Below are positions 45,343 to 54,633 of a DNA stretch of 64,000 nt, one piece after another. The notes under the pieces are model-generated. The model made no database searches, had not been told where the DNA came from, and was given only the letters and a program-made list of their open reading frames with translations. Numbering within the stretch: position 1 is the first letter of the stretch; every line of letters starts with the position of its first letter. Position numbers and translations under genes: made by a program. This DNA comes from Snodgrassella sp945267035 (lineage in GTDB: Bacteria > Pseudomonadota > Gammaproteobacteria > Burkholderiales > Neisseriaceae), in the NCBI RefSeq assembly GCF_026535915.1, contig NZ_JAFNPF010000001.1, forward strand, positions 1,178,001 through 1,242,000, given 5' to 3'.

Positions 45343-48144
45343 ATGCCTCAGTGGATTCATCGCCTTACCCCGCTTGTTTTGAGCTTATTAGTAGCCGGTA
45401 CTGCTTATGCAGATAACCAAGCAGAAGTCAAAAAAACCATAGCTCCAATTCAATCAAAGATAAAGCTGGTTAAAGAGAATAGTTCAAGCAAAGATCAAGC
45501 ATCTCTCCAGCGCAACTTATCACTGGCGCAGCGAACCAACGATATATTCACCTTATTGGCAAGTGAACTAATCAATATTCAGGGTAAAAGTGAGGTAGCT
45601 TTAGCCACAGATTTGAAAATTCTGAACCGAACTCAGGACCCGAATCTGGCTCAGCGTTCAATGGAAATCGCTCTGGCTGATAATAATATTGCCGCTGCTG
45701 AGGAAATAGCACAAATTTTGCAAAAAATAGATCCAAAGGATAGTCAAACAAAACAGCGACTATTATGGGAATTGGCTCTGGCTAAAAATGATGAACCGCA
45801 ATTGATCAAATATACCGATAGTGTTTTATCTTCAGCAAACGAATATCAATTAAAGCGTCTATTTTTGCTGCTTGCTCAATATCGTTTAAAAAATCTATAT
45901 GCTTCAGATCAACTCAATAAGCACATCCATAAAACGGCTAGCAAGCATCCAGAGCTGGCAGAAGCCATGATTGTCGATGCCATATATGGAGTGACCGGCA
46001 ATCATAAAGCACAAACAATCAATGCATTAAAGCGATTATCTGAGCTGGACAACGATATTTTACCCCCCACCCAGCTAACCTTAAATCTCATCAATATCAA
46101 ACAGCCACAATATCTAAATGAATTTTATCAACAAGTGGGAATAAATAACTTGCCTTCAAGATGGCAAAGTCTTTATATCGAAATACAAATTAAAAATCAG
46201 AATCTTCAAGAAGCTTATCTTACCCTGCAACCCTTACTGGCTAAAAGCAAAAGCGCCGATCTTTATATACAGGCCATGTATCTAGCTATCAGTCAGCAAG
46301 AACCCTCTGATACCATCATTGGATATGCTACCAAAGCAGTAGAACTGGGCAATGAGAATCAACGCAGTAAAGCTGCCATGCTGGTGGCAATGCGATATTT
46401 TGATGAGCATAATTATGCTGCTTCACGCACCTGGTTAACTCAAGTGACAGATAGCTATTATAAATTTGATAAGGCTATACTCTTAGCATCCATTGAAAGT
46501 GAAGCTAAAAATTGGGCGCAAGCAAGAAAATGGCTTGATCTGGCTGCCACAATCTCAGGTGAGCCTACTTTTTATGATACCAGCGATTTGGTTAGATTAA
46601 AAACCTATATCAACAGCTCATCTTTGACTCCAAAACAATATGAAATCCAATTGACCAAAGAGATCAATATAGCGGAACAATCCAGTCCTAAATTACGTGA
46701 AATCAACTTGCCACCTTTATTGTATCTACGTGGATTGCTGTATGCAGATAAACTGCATAAACCTGAAAAAGCCGTGCAGGATTTGCGTCGTTACAGGGCT
46801 TTGCGACCTGATCTAATTGAAGGATACAATGCGCTAGGTTATACCTTATTAAGTTTACCCAAAAATCATTGGCAAGAAGCACAAGAGCTACTTGAAAAAG
46901 CTTATGCAATGGACGACGAATCGCCGGCGGTGAATGACAGCTTAGGTTGGGCGTATCACCTTAACGGAGAAAGCAAAAAAGCGTTGCCGCTCTTAGAATT
47001 TGCATTCGAGCATCAGCCAGAAAGTGAAGTGGCTGCTCATCTGGGAGAAGTTTATTGGCAATTAGGTCAAAAAGAGTTGGCTCGTCAAACATGGGCATCA
47101 GGGTTAAGTAACAAAAACAGTGATCAGTACGTACTGATGCAAATCTTGCATCAGCACAAAATTAACCCAAAGAGCTTATCTATTAGCCAACAACAAGACA
47201 CTGATAATCAATCTGATAATCAGAAATTGCTGTATAAAATTTTTAACGACTATACCAATGATGTAGCCAAAGATACATTTATTCGAGATCTTAATCAATT
47301 AATGCAGACGGGTTCAGAACTGGAAAAAGAAACCGCTGCCTTATTAGCAGGATTATGGTTTGTTAAACGTGGCGATACTGCAGAGTCTTTGGAATGGCTA
47401 GACAAAGTGCATCTTGAAAAATTTCAAACAGATAAAGCATATGTGATGAGCCTCGTGTCTTTGGAAAAGGGTGATTATTCAGCTGCAGAAAAGTGGTTCC
47501 GCCAAGTAAGCGACAAATCTGAATCATTAATTTTATTTAATAAATATGATTTTACCGCACTGAGTGCAGAAATCTATAAAAATACCATGCCTGCTCAGGC
47601 ATATATTCAACAACTAAATGATATGCTGGCTCAAGCAAAAAAAGATGGAGAAGATGATAGTATAGTTGCTCTTATTATCTTTCAGCGTGCTACAGCGTAT
47701 TCAGGCAAACTGAATCAATATAAAAAAGCAATACCAGATTATCGAACCTATATTCAACTTAGACCAGATGATGCTTTTGGATGGAATGACCTGGGTTATA
47801 CCTTGTTAAGCATGCCAAAAAAACATTGGGCGGAAGCATTAAGCATATTACAACATGCTTATGAGCTGGATAGCCGAAGCATAGAAATTAAAGATAGCTT
47901 GGGTTGGGCATATTATTTAAATGGCAATCCGATTAAAGCTATAACCTTTTTACGTTCGGCTTTTAATGAATCACGTCATAGTACAGCAGCTGCTCATTTA
48001 GGGGAGGTATTATGGCAGCAAGATCGACGCGATGAAGCGCGACAAATCTGGGCAGAAGGGCTCAAAGACCAAGAGCACGATAAACAAACCCTAGAGCAAA
48101 CATTGAAAAAATTTGGGGTTAATCCGCAAGACCTTGTTAAATAA
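45343..48144 (+). CDS. Large secreted TPR-repeat protein with internal duplication
   Basis: A 933-residue protein with a Sec signal peptide (cleavage after A-Y-A, about residue 23) followed almost entirely by helical TPR-type repeats, so probably periplasmic. TPR proteins directly upstream of lolB are known in many proteobacteria and usually have about 550-610 residues. Here the C-terminal module occurs twice: residues about 474-585 (E-K-A-V-Q-D-L-R-R-Y ... L-G-Y-T-L-L-S-L-P-K-N-H-W ... S-L-G-W-A-Y) and about 793-905 (K-K-A-I-P-D-Y-R-T-Y ... L-G-Y-T-L-L-S-M-P-K-K-H-W ... S-L-G-W-A-Y), offset by about 319 residues. The two copies are diverged, so the duplication is old. It probably acts as a scaffold in envelope biogenesis. 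Confidence 0.8.
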   Translation: MPQWIHRLTPLVLSLLVAGTAYADNQAEVKKTIAPIQSKIKLVKENSSSKDQASLQRNLSLAQRTNDIFTLLASELINIQGKSEVALATDLKILNRTQDPNLAQRSMEIALADNNIAAAEEIAQILQKIDPKDSQTKQRLLWELALAKNDEPQLIKYTDSVLSSANEYQLKRLFLLLAQYRLKNLYASDQLNKHIHKTASKHPELAEAMIVDAIYGVTGNHKAQTINALKRLSELDNDILPPTQLTLNLINIKQPQYLNEFYQQVGINNLPSRWQSLYIEIQIKNQNLQEAYLTLQPLLAKSKSADLYIQAMYLAISQQEPSDTIIGYATKAVELGNENQRSKAAMLVAMRYFDEHNYAASRTWLTQVTDSYYKFDKAILLASIESEAKNWAQARKWLDLAATISGEPTFYDTSDLVRLKTYINSSSLTPKQYEIQLTKEINIAEQSSPKLREINLPPLLYLRGLLYADKLHKPEKAVQDLRRYRALRPDLIEGYNALGYTLLSLPKNHWQEAQELLEKAYAMDDESPAVNDSLGWAYHLNGESKKALPLLEFAFEHQPESEVAAHLGEVYWQLGQKELARQTWASGLSNKNSDQYVLMQILHQHKINPKSLSISQQQDTDNQSDNQKLLYKIFNDYTNDVAKDTFIRDLNQLMQTGSELEKETAALLAGLWFVKRGDTAESLEWLDKVHLEKFQTDKAYVMSLVSLEKGDYSAAEKWFRQVSDKSESLILFNKYDFTALSAEIYKNTMPAQAYIQQLNDMLAQAKKDGEDDSIVALIIFQRATAYSGKLNQYKKAIPDYRTYIQLRPDDAFGWNDLGYTLLSMPKKHWAEALSILQHAYELDSRSIEIKDSLGWAYYLNGNPIKAITFLRSAFNESRHSTAAAHLGEVLWQQDRRDEARQIWAEGLKDQEHDKQTLEQTLKKFGVNPQDLVK

Positions 48145-48383
48145 AGGCATAATACGAATTTGTCATGCCATAATTTAAACAATTCAAACATTGGCAGGAA
48201 TCTATTTTAGAGAGTACTTTTAACTATAACCAATAGGATAAAGTATTCATAAAAGACCCAGCATTCCTGTCAAAATTTGTTATTTTAAATTAAGCCAACA
48301 GGCAAAATTCCAACAACTGATTAAAATAAGAGTAAAACCTTATTTAAAATAAGCCCGCTAAATTAATTCAACATGGAAAACAC

Positions 48384-48998
48384 ATGCAGCAATGGTGCCA
48401 AAAAATTGGTCTTATAGGACTGACAACATTAATTATGACTGGGTGTAATCATCTCACTGCAGTGAAAAGAGCAACTGAAGCTGATTGGAGAGCAGGTACG
48501 CCAACCGAAACCCAAGCATTCGACAGTAGTGGTCGCTTAGCTGTGGTCGATGAAGGGAAGGGATCTTATGCCAACTTTAACTGGCAAAGTCTAAGTCAAG
48601 TGCAAACCATTGAAGTGAACACCCCATTGGGTAACAGCGTTGGCGTTCTATGTCGAGATCAATACGGAGTGATCGCCGAAGACAACCATGGACAAATTAC
48701 CACAGCCGCAAGTGTTGAAGAATTGAGTCAAAATTTGTTGGGATTTGCCTTACCATTTGATCACCTTAATCAATGGGTGCAAGGATACTGGATCACAAAT
48801 CAACCCCATAAAATACTACCAGATGGAAGTTTGCAACAATCTGGATGGATAATACACCGCGACTTACTGAAAGAGAACCATTATCCCCGAATCGTTAAAC
48901 TTAATAATCAACGGTTTGAAATTAAACTCGTGTTCGACCAGTTTTCTCCAACGGCTGAAAATACCCCCCAGTGTGAACTACGTCAGAAACAGAGCTAA
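48384..48998 (+). CDS. lolB: Outer-membrane lipoprotein insertase LolB
   Basis: Receives lipoproteins from LolA and inserts them into the outer membrane. The 204 residues carry a lipoprotein signal ending M-T-G-C (Cys21). Family features are G-R-L-A-V, F-N-W-Q, I-E-V-N-T-P-L-G and G-F-A-L-P-F-D-H-L-N-Q-W-V-Q-G. ispE starts 2 bases after the stop, the classic lolB-ispE arrangement. Confidence 0.92.
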   Translation: MQQWCQKIGLIGLTTLIMTGCNHLTAVKRATEADWRAGTPTETQAFDSSGRLAVVDEGKGSYANFNWQSLSQVQTIEVNTPLGNSVGVLCRDQYGVIAEDNHGQITTAASVEELSQNLLGFALPFDHLNQWVQGYWITNQPHKILPDGSLQQSGWIIHRDLLKENHYPRIVKLNNQRFEIKLVFDQFSPTAENTPQCELRQKQS

Positions 48999-49000
48999 TT

Positions 49001-49876
49001 GTGCAAGTCATTCACTCTACTGCGCCGGCTTGGCCACATCCTCCTGCTGATGCTCAAAGCTTTCTTGCGCCAGCCAAACTTAACCTTGATTTACGTATCA
49101 TAGGCCAACGTGCAGATGGTTATCATCTGTTGCAAAGCATTTTCACCATGATCAGTCTGTATGACCAACTATGGCTGAAAAAAAATGATCACGGGCAAAT
49201 ACTTCTGCATACACCGATGAGCGATGTGCCGCCTGAACAGGATCTAACCGTTCGGGCAGCTGAAATATTGTGCCAGTATGTTGGCCGTAATCTAGGTGTA
49301 GAAATATGGCTGCAGAAAAATATTCCTGTTGGAGCAGGATTGGGCGGTGGAAGCTCGGATGCCGCCCTGATGCTGATGGCACTGAATCGATTATGGCAGC
49401 TAAACCTGACACGATCCGATTTATGCGAAATAGGTTTGCAATTAGGGGCAGATGTTCCATTTTTTATATTTGGGCAAACAGCTTTTGTGCAGGGTATCGG
49501 AGAAAAATTATCTGAATTTCAAATTCCAAAACAATGGTATGTAATAATCAAACCGCCAGTGCATATCAGTACAGCGAAAATATTTGCACATAAAGACTTG
49601 ACACGGAATTCAACGCCACGGATAATGCCAGACTTTCAAGCGAGGCAGTACTGGCGTAATGATATGCAAAGTGTTGTCGTTGCTCAATATCCTGAAGTCA
49701 AAAATGCTTTGGACACACTGGCTGAATTTGGCAAGCCGATGATGAGTGGTTCTGGTTCATGCGTATTTCTGACTTTTGATAGTGAAAATGCAGCGCAAGC
49801 TGTATACAACCAAGTTTCTAGCGCACATCAGGCATATTGTGTTGCTTCCTTAGCGAAGCATCCATTTTATGATTGA
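49001..49876 (+). CDS. ispE: 4-diphosphocytidyl-2-C-methyl-D-erythritol kinase IspE
   Basis: GHMP kinase of the MEP isoprenoid pathway, 291 residues starting with GTG at 49001. The substrate-binding P-A-K-L-N-L-D-L motif is near residue 24, the ATP-binding loop P-V-G-A-G-L-G-G-G-S-S-D-A is near 107-119, and the third motif M-S-G-S-G-S-C-V-F is near the C-terminus. It is followed after only 10 bases by a tRNA cluster, so the tRNAs may be processed from the same transcript. Confidence 0.95.
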   Translation: MQVIHSTAPAWPHPPADAQSFLAPAKLNLDLRIIGQRADGYHLLQSIFTMISLYDQLWLKKNDHGQILLHTPMSDVPPEQDLTVRAAEILCQYVGRNLGVEIWLQKNIPVGAGLGGGSSDAALMLMALNRLWQLNLTRSDLCEIGLQLGADVPFFIFGQTAFVQGIGEKLSEFQIPKQWYVIIKPPVHISTAKIFAHKDLTRNSTPRIMPDFQARQYWRNDMQSVVVAQYPEVKNALDTLAEFGKPMMSGSGSCVFLTFDSENAAQAVYNQVSSAHQAYCVASLAKHPFYD

Positions 49877-49886
49877 TCTGTGTAGT

Positions 49887-49962
49887 TGGGGAGTCGTCAA
49901 GTGGTTAAGACACTGGGTTTTGATCCCAGTATGCGTAGGTTCGAATCCTACCTCCCCAGCCA
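49887..49962 (+). tRNA. tRNA-Gln (UUG), copy 1
   Basis: A 76-base cloverleaf including the encoded CCA end. Acceptor stem TGGGGAG/CTCCCCA, T-arm AGGTTCGAATCCT, anticodon loop TTTTGAT with anticodon TTG at 49920-49922, reading CAA. It starts 10 bases after the ispE stop. Confidence 0.97.
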
Positions 49963-49980
49963 ACTGCTCATGTTTAACAT

Positions 49981-50056
49981 TGGGGAGTCGTCAAGTGGTT
50001 AAGACACTGGGTTTTGATCCCAGTATGCGTAGGTTCGAATCCTACCTCCCCAGCCA
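49981..50056 (+). tRNA. tRNA-Gln (UUG), copy 2
   Basis: Identical in sequence to the first copy as far as I can read, with anticodon TTG at 50014-50016 and an encoded CCA. Spacing to copy 1 is 18 bases. Confidence 0.97.
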
Positions 50057-50073
50057 CACTTGAATAATCCTAT

Positions 50074-50149
50074 TGGGGAGTCGTCAAGTGGTTAAGACCC
50101 CGGATTCTGATTCCGGTATGCGTAGGTTCGAATCCTACCTCCCCAGCCA
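50074..50149 (+). tRNA. tRNA-Gln (CUG)
   Basis: Same acceptor, D-arm and T-arm as the other two copies, but the anticodon arm differs: stem CCGGA/TCCGG and anticodon CTG at 50107-50109, reading CAG. The CCA end is encoded. It completes the glutamine set and ends before a strong terminator. Confidence 0.96.
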
Positions 50150-50154
50150 CAGTG

Positions 50155-50188
50155 AAATAAGCGTGTAAGTATTCTTACACGCTTATTT
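50155..50188 (+). terminator. Terminator of the tRNA-Gln cluster
   Basis: Perfect 15-base stem built on AATAAGCGTGTAAG/CTTACACGCTTATT with loop TATT, 6 bases after the last tRNA. Confidence 0.82.
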
Positions 50189-50706
50189 AATGTTAAGATA
50201 GAACAAGTTGGTCTAAATTCTGATGTTTAGTATTTAGCATTAGAAGTGATATAATCCGTTTGAAATTGGCTTGATCTCAACAGCAAGCGAAATCAAATGG
50301 ATATTTAAGATAAAGTGTTAGCCTATATCTTAAACTATCCTGCTTAGGCTAACGCGTACAGTAATGATGGCGTTTACTTCATTACTTAAATGGTTTAATC
50401 AGTTTAGGAATACTGTCAGCAGTTAATACTCCTTCCTAAACCGTATCAAACCGGTTATTGCAAATGAATAGTAATCGCGCTAAAAGGTAGGTCTAAACGT
50501 TTGCTATTACCGCTAAGGCATAAGCTGACACAATCGGGCAGGATTGCACTAGCAACCCTGATTTTTCGAATCGGTAATTGTGGTAATAATGCCAGATTTG
50601 CTGCTCTATGCAGCATCTTGCATGACTAACATAAAGCGTTTGATAAATGTTAAATCTACCTCACGCAAATTACACCAAATCTAAACAAAATTCAGGTACA
50701 GAAGAA
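50189..50706. other. Leader/spacer upstream of prs with a small opposing frame
   Basis: About 0.5 kb. An inverted repeat GTTTAGGAA/TTCCTAAAC lies around 50,400-50,442. On the minus strand, 50455-50616 is an open frame of 53 residues (see separate entry). The plus-strand frame of prs is open back to an ATG at 50647, but that extension is unlikely to be translated. Confidence 0.4.
50455..50616 (-). CDS. Doubtful small ORF opposite the prs leader
   Basis: A 53-residue frame from an ATG, beginning M-L-H-R-A-A-N-L-A-L-L-P-Q-L-P and containing C-V-S-L-C-L-S-G-N-S-K-R-L-D-L-P-F-S. Composition is protein-like, with an amphipathic start and two near cysteines, but there is no ribosome-binding site and I recognise no family. 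It may be the remnant C-terminus of a lost gene. Confidence 0.25.
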   Translation of the reverse strand: MLHRAANLALLPQLPIRKIRVASAILPDCVSLCLSGNSKRLDLPFSAITIHLQ

Positions 50707-51693
50707 ATGGCAGCATACGATAGTTTGATGGTGTTTACTGGAAATGCCAATCCGGCATTAGCTGATAATGTCGCCAGACATTTGGATATCTCTCTGGGAC
50801 GTGCCTCAGTTGGCAAATTTTCCGATGGTGAAATTGCAATTGAGTTGCTGGAAAATGTCCGTGGTCGTGATGTATTCATCGTGCAACCGACTTGTTCACC
50901 AACAAACGATAACCTAATGGAAATTCTGACCATGGCTGATGCACTTAAACGAGCTTCAGCAGGTCGTATCACCGCTGCCATTCCATATTTTGGCTATGCT
51001 CGGCAGGACCGTCGTCCGCGTTCAGTGCGTGTACCAATTTCTGCCAAACTGGTAGCCAACATGCTTTATTCAGCAGGTATTGATCGTGTACTGACCGTAG
51101 ACCTGCATGCCGACCAGATACAAGGTTTCTTCGATATTCCAGTAGATAATATATATGCAACCCCGATTCTGGTTAACGATATTGAAAAACAGCGTATTGA
51201 CAACCTTACCGTAGTCAGTCCAGACATTGGCGGTGTAGTACGTGCCCGTGCAGTAGCCAAAACATTGGGTACCGATCTGGCTATTATCGACAAACGTCGT
51301 CCGAAAGCCAATGTAGCAGAAGTAATGAACATTATTGGTGAAATTCAAAATAGAACTTGTCTGATTATTGATGACATGATCGATACTGCCAATACCTTAT
51401 GTAAAGCAGCTTCTGCCCTGAAAGAGCGTGGCGCTGAACGCGTATTGGCTTATGCCACCCATCCAGTTTTCTCTGGTGCAGCCATCGAACGTATTGCGTC
51501 TTCCGATATTGATCAAATTGTCGTTACCGATACCATACCCCTATCAGAAGAAGCACGAAACTGTGATCGCATCCGTCAAGTCAGTATTTCCGGACTTTTA
51601 GCTGAAACTGTGCGCAGAATTAGTAACGAAGAATCCGTGTCATACCTCTTTAATGAGGATGTGGCCATACCGGGAGCGTTATTCCTCCCGTAA
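50707..51693 (+). CDS. prs: Ribose-phosphate pyrophosphokinase (PRPP synthetase)
   Basis: Makes PRPP from ribose 5-phosphate and ATP for nucleotide, histidine and tryptophan synthesis. The start at 50707 gives 328 residues beginning M-A-A-Y-D-S-L-M-V-F-T-G-N-A-N-P, the form I know from Neisseria. Motifs: Y-F-G-Y-A-R-Q-D-R-R (ATP), V-D-L-H-A-D-Q-I-Q-G-F-F (metal), and the PRPP loop I-D-D-M-I-D-T-A-N-T-L. An in-frame ATG at 50647 would add 20 unconserved residues. rplY follows 61 bases downstream. Confidence 0.96.
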   Translation: MAAYDSLMVFTGNANPALADNVARHLDISLGRASVGKFSDGEIAIELLENVRGRDVFIVQPTCSPTNDNLMEILTMADALKRASAGRITAAIPYFGYARQDRRPRSVRVPISAKLVANMLYSAGIDRVLTVDLHADQIQGFFDIPVDNIYATPILVNDIEKQRIDNLTVVSPDIGGVVRARAVAKTLGTDLAIIDKRRPKANVAEVMNIIGEIQNRTCLIIDDMIDTANTLCKAASALKERGAERVLAYATHPVFSGAAIERIASSDIDQIVVTDTIPLSEEARNCDRIRQVSISGLLAETVRRISNEESVSYLFNEDVAIPGALFLP

Positions 51694-51754
51694 CAACCAA
51701 GTCGTCTTAAGCTGGTCGCGGCCGATGACGGCATTATTAACCTTGGAGTAGTAT

Positions 51755-52330
51755 ATGTCATACGAAATTAAAGCAGAAATCCGTGAAGCACAGGGCACTG
51801 GTGCGAGCCGCCGCCTGCGTCGCGAAGGTAAAGTTCCTGCCGTATTATATGGTGAAGGTACTGAACCAGTTGCCATTACAGTTGATCATCGTACATTATG
51901 GTATGCATTGGAAAAAGAATCATTCCATACTGCCATCATTAAATTGACTGTAAATGGTAAAGCGCACAAAGTTATCATTCGCGATTTCCAAATGCACCCA
52001 TTTAAACAACAAGTTCAACATATTGACTTTCAAGCAGTAGATGCTAAAAAACCAGTTAATATTCGTGTACCTTTACACTTGGTAAATGCCGCTATTTCTC
52101 CAGCTGAAAAATTGCAAAGTGGTCGTGTATCCTTGTTGGCTACTAGCGTAGAAGTAAACGCATTACCTAAAAACATCCCAGCTGCATTAGAACTGGACGT
52201 AGCCACCATCAGCGCTGGCGAAATTCGTCACCTTTCTGATCTGGTATTCCCAACTGGCGTAACCAGTGTTGCCCTAAATCGCAATGAAAATCTGGCTATT
52301 GCTTCTGCAACTGGTAAGAAAACTGCGTAA
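51755..52330 (+). CDS. rplY: 50S ribosomal protein L25, Ctc form
   Basis: A 191-residue L25/Ctc protein that binds 5S rRNA. The N-terminal L25 domain (about 1-95) has G-A-S-R-R-L-R-R-E-G-K-V-P-A-V-L-Y-G; the C-terminal Ctc beta domain follows (about 100-185). GGAG lies 8 bases before the ATG. It is probably cotranscribed with prs, as in Neisseria. Confidence 0.95.
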   Translation: MSYEIKAEIREAQGTGASRRLRREGKVPAVLYGEGTEPVAITVDHRTLWYALEKESFHTAIIKLTVNGKAHKVIIRDFQMHPFKQQVQHIDFQAVDAKKPVNIRVPLHLVNAAISPAEKLQSGRVSLLATSVEVNALPKNIPAALELDVATISAGEIRHLSDLVFPTGVTSVALNRNENLAIASATGKKTA

Positions 52331-52354
52331 TCAGCTATAAACCAATTGCAGAAA

Positions 52355-52385
52355 AAGGCTGAATCCAAATACTGGATTCAGCCTT
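52355..52385 (+). terminator. Terminator of prs-rplY
   Basis: Perfect 13-base stem AAGGCTGAATCCA/TGGATTCAGCCTT with a 5-base loop, 24 bases after the rplY stop. Confidence 0.85.
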
Positions 52386-53116
52386 ATTAATATTAATACA
52401 AATAGTCCTTATTTTCATACATTAGTCTATAGTCATATTCTCAAGATTATCCTATATTGTCTAATACGTTCACTTTACATTTTGGTGCAATTAAGCAATT
52501 GGCAAACCTAAAAGCTCATTACCAAAAAAGTCGATCAAATAACTAAGTTGAATTCATATCAACCAAAATTTAATAATCATCTACAAGATAGAGAGTGAGT
52601 ATCAATAAATTAATCAAATACTTATTCAGGACCAATAATATTAAAAGTAGGGTAGAGTCTTATACCATCTTCACTGATCTCAATATTGGCTTTTATTTTC
52701 ATTAAAGAGACAGATGATCTCAATTGAAATTGCTAAGCTAGTGCGTGTTTAAATGGTAAAGAGCTTCATAGCTTAAGTTATCAACTTAAGCAAAGATATA
52801 TGAATACGGCGTTTTCCGGATATAATTGATAAACCTAAAATTCAATAATGCCTTAAAATTTCCATGCATAACTTTTGCATGGTGACAATCATTAAATAAT
52901 AAAAATAAACCCCATCAAAAAAAGATGGGGTTAATTCCATAATTAAATCCATACTTGTTGTCTTTAACTTATACGTTATCAAGCATAAAAAGACTACATA
53001 AATATCAATCTAGCTTTATACAATTTTTCAATTGAAACAAATTAAAATGTCAAACCCAAAATAAGATTAATTAATTAGAGCATTGAAAAATTTCCATGGC
53101 AACAAAAAAACTCAAG
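52386..53116. other. AT-rich spacer between rplY and the DUF805 gene
   Basis: About 0.7 kb without a gene. It holds a minus-strand terminator at 52908-52932 (listed separately) and a smaller hairpin at 52862-52882 (CCATGCA/TGCATGG). Confidence 0.45.
52908..52932 (-). terminator. Probable terminator of the DUF805 gene
   Basis: Nine-base stem AACCCCATC/GATGGGGTT with a poly-A loop. The minus-strand tail is T-rich. It lies about 185 bases downstream of the DUF805 stop. Confidence 0.65.
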
Positions 53117-53473
53117 TCACCAATCACCTTTAGGGTTGGGGCCGTATTTATTGGTTGCAGGTGTAGAATCAAGCAACATAAATATAAAGATCATAATGCC
53201 TAAAGGTGGAATGAATAATAACAAAACCCACCAACCAGATTTACTTGAATCATGTAAACGACGCACAGTAACTGCTAACTCAGGTATTGCCCAAATAGCA
53301 CCTATAACTGTTAACATCCCATCGGAGATTTTGAAATCTAACATTATCGAAACAATACCTAAAGCGCAAGCAGTCAAAAAAGACCACACAGTAAACCACC
53401 AATATTCTGCTCGGCTAGCTCGATCTCGAAAATTAAAGAAATCGTAAGTTATGCAGTTTAAAAACCATCCCAT
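53117..53473 (-). CDS. DUF805-family small membrane protein
   Basis: A 118-residue membrane protein with about three hydrophobic segments. DUF805 signatures are present: F-F-N-F-R-D-R-A-S-R-A-E-Y-W-W-F, I-P-E-L-A-V-T-V-R-R-L-H-D-S-S-K-S-G-W-W and the I-P-P-L-G segment near the end. The function is unknown; the family is widespread and often found near stress or envelope genes. It is transcribed alone. Confidence 0.88.
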   Translation of the reverse strand: MGWFLNCITYDFFNFRDRASRAEYWWFTVWSFLTACALGIVSIMLDFKISDGMLTVIGAIWAIPELAVTVRRLHDSSKSGWWVLLLFIPPLGIMIFIFMLLDSTPATNKYGPNPKGDW

Positions 53474-54022
53474 AAGTACTACTCCTTCTAAACATATTCA
53501 CAAATTTTTAATAACATTAATTATAGTAACATATGTTATTATAAATTGTAAAGTTATAATTTTATCTTTTAAAAAAATTGTCTATTCTAGTCAATCTATA
53601 TGGGGCAGGCTTTTTGAACATAAAAGTTTCAGCTCCATTAAGAGTATCGAATTAAATAGTTACAGTAAGAGAGACTAATACAGCCCTTATGTAAAGTTCA
53701 GCCCTTATGTAAAGCCTCTATTTGAGATGGTAAGGTGTTTTGTTAAAAATTACAGTAAAAGTCAAATTAAAAAACATAAGGTAATTAATTAAATTAGATT
53801 TAAATTCAAGAAATTTGCTTATTTATACAATGAATAGGGTGATAAATAATCGCCTAACTAATTAAAGACAATACCAGCCCGCAAGATAACCATTTATAAC
53901 TATCTATTTGAAAAAATATAAAGATTGCATAAGTGATCTTCTGCATACTGATAGTTAAAATTCGGGTAGCAAAAGATTTAAAATCGTACTACGACTAGTT
54001 TAATCGTATATCTATACAGTTC
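53474..54022. other. AT-rich spacer with a short tandem repeat
   Basis: No credible gene. The only structure is a duplicated 18-base unit at 53681-53716. Otherwise A/T-dominated sequence. Confidence 0.45.
53681..53716. repeat. Two-copy 18-base tandem repeat
   Basis: The 16 bases CAGCCCTTATGTAAAG occur twice in direct succession, at 53681 and 53699, differing only in the last two bases of each 18-base unit. It could be a slippage product or a pair of binding sites. Confidence 0.7.
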
Positions 54023-54066
54023 AAAAAAAACCTGAATAAGTAAGCTTTTTCTTACCATTCAGGTTT
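54023..54066 (-). terminator. Terminator of tpx
   Basis: Outer 10-base stem AAACCTGAAT/ATTCAGGTTT with an inner GTAAG/CTTAC stem. On the minus strand it is followed by eight T. It begins 19 bases downstream of the tpx stop. Confidence 0.87.
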
Positions 54067-54084
54067 CATCTATGAGGATTTGAA

Positions 54085-54585
54085 TTATTTTACAACAGCC
54101 AATGCTAAGTTATAATCTGGCTCGGAAGAGATTTCCGCCACCAGTTGACTATGTAAAACCTGATTATTTTCATTTAAAACCACCACCGCACGGGCACATA
54201 ATCCTGCCAGCGGACCGGAAGCAATATTCACTCCATAATCATCCTTAAATTCCGGATTACGAAATGTAGATAGAGTATGAACATTTTTCAGACCTTCTGC
54301 GCCGCAAAAACGAGCTTGTGCAAAGGGTAGATCCGCAGAAATACACAACACCACAGTATCTTGTAAATTCGATGCCTCAGCATTAAACCGGCGTACTGAA
54401 GTTGCACATATGCCAGTATCAACACTTGGAAATATGTTCAGAATTTTGCATTTACCAGCAAAATCAGCTAAAGAAATATTTTTTAATTCAGCATTCACCA
54501 GCGTGAAATCAGGTGCTGTACTGCCAGCTTGAGGAAACTGACCTTTTACTTCAACTGTGTTACCTTTCAATGTAACCGTACTCAT
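54085..54585 (-). CDS. tpx: Thiol peroxidase Tpx
   Basis: Atypical 2-Cys peroxiredoxin that removes hydrogen and alkyl peroxides with thioredoxin. The 166 residues include peroxidatic Cys60 in D-T-G-I-C-A-T-S and resolving Cys94 in A-R-F-C-G, the correct spacing for Tpx. It is transcribed alone from a recognisable promoter. Confidence 0.96.
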   Translation of the reverse strand: MSTVTLKGNTVEVKGQFPQAGSTAPDFTLVNAELKNISLADFAGKCKILNIFPSVDTGICATSVRRFNAEASNLQDTVVLCISADLPFAQARFCGAEGLKNVHTLSTFRNPEFKDDYGVNIASGPLAGLCARAVVVLNENNQVLHSQLVAEISSEPDYNLALAVVK

Positions 54586-54633
54586 ATTTAAATTCCTTTG
54601 ATTTGTTTATTTAAGATAAAGATGTGTCAAATT

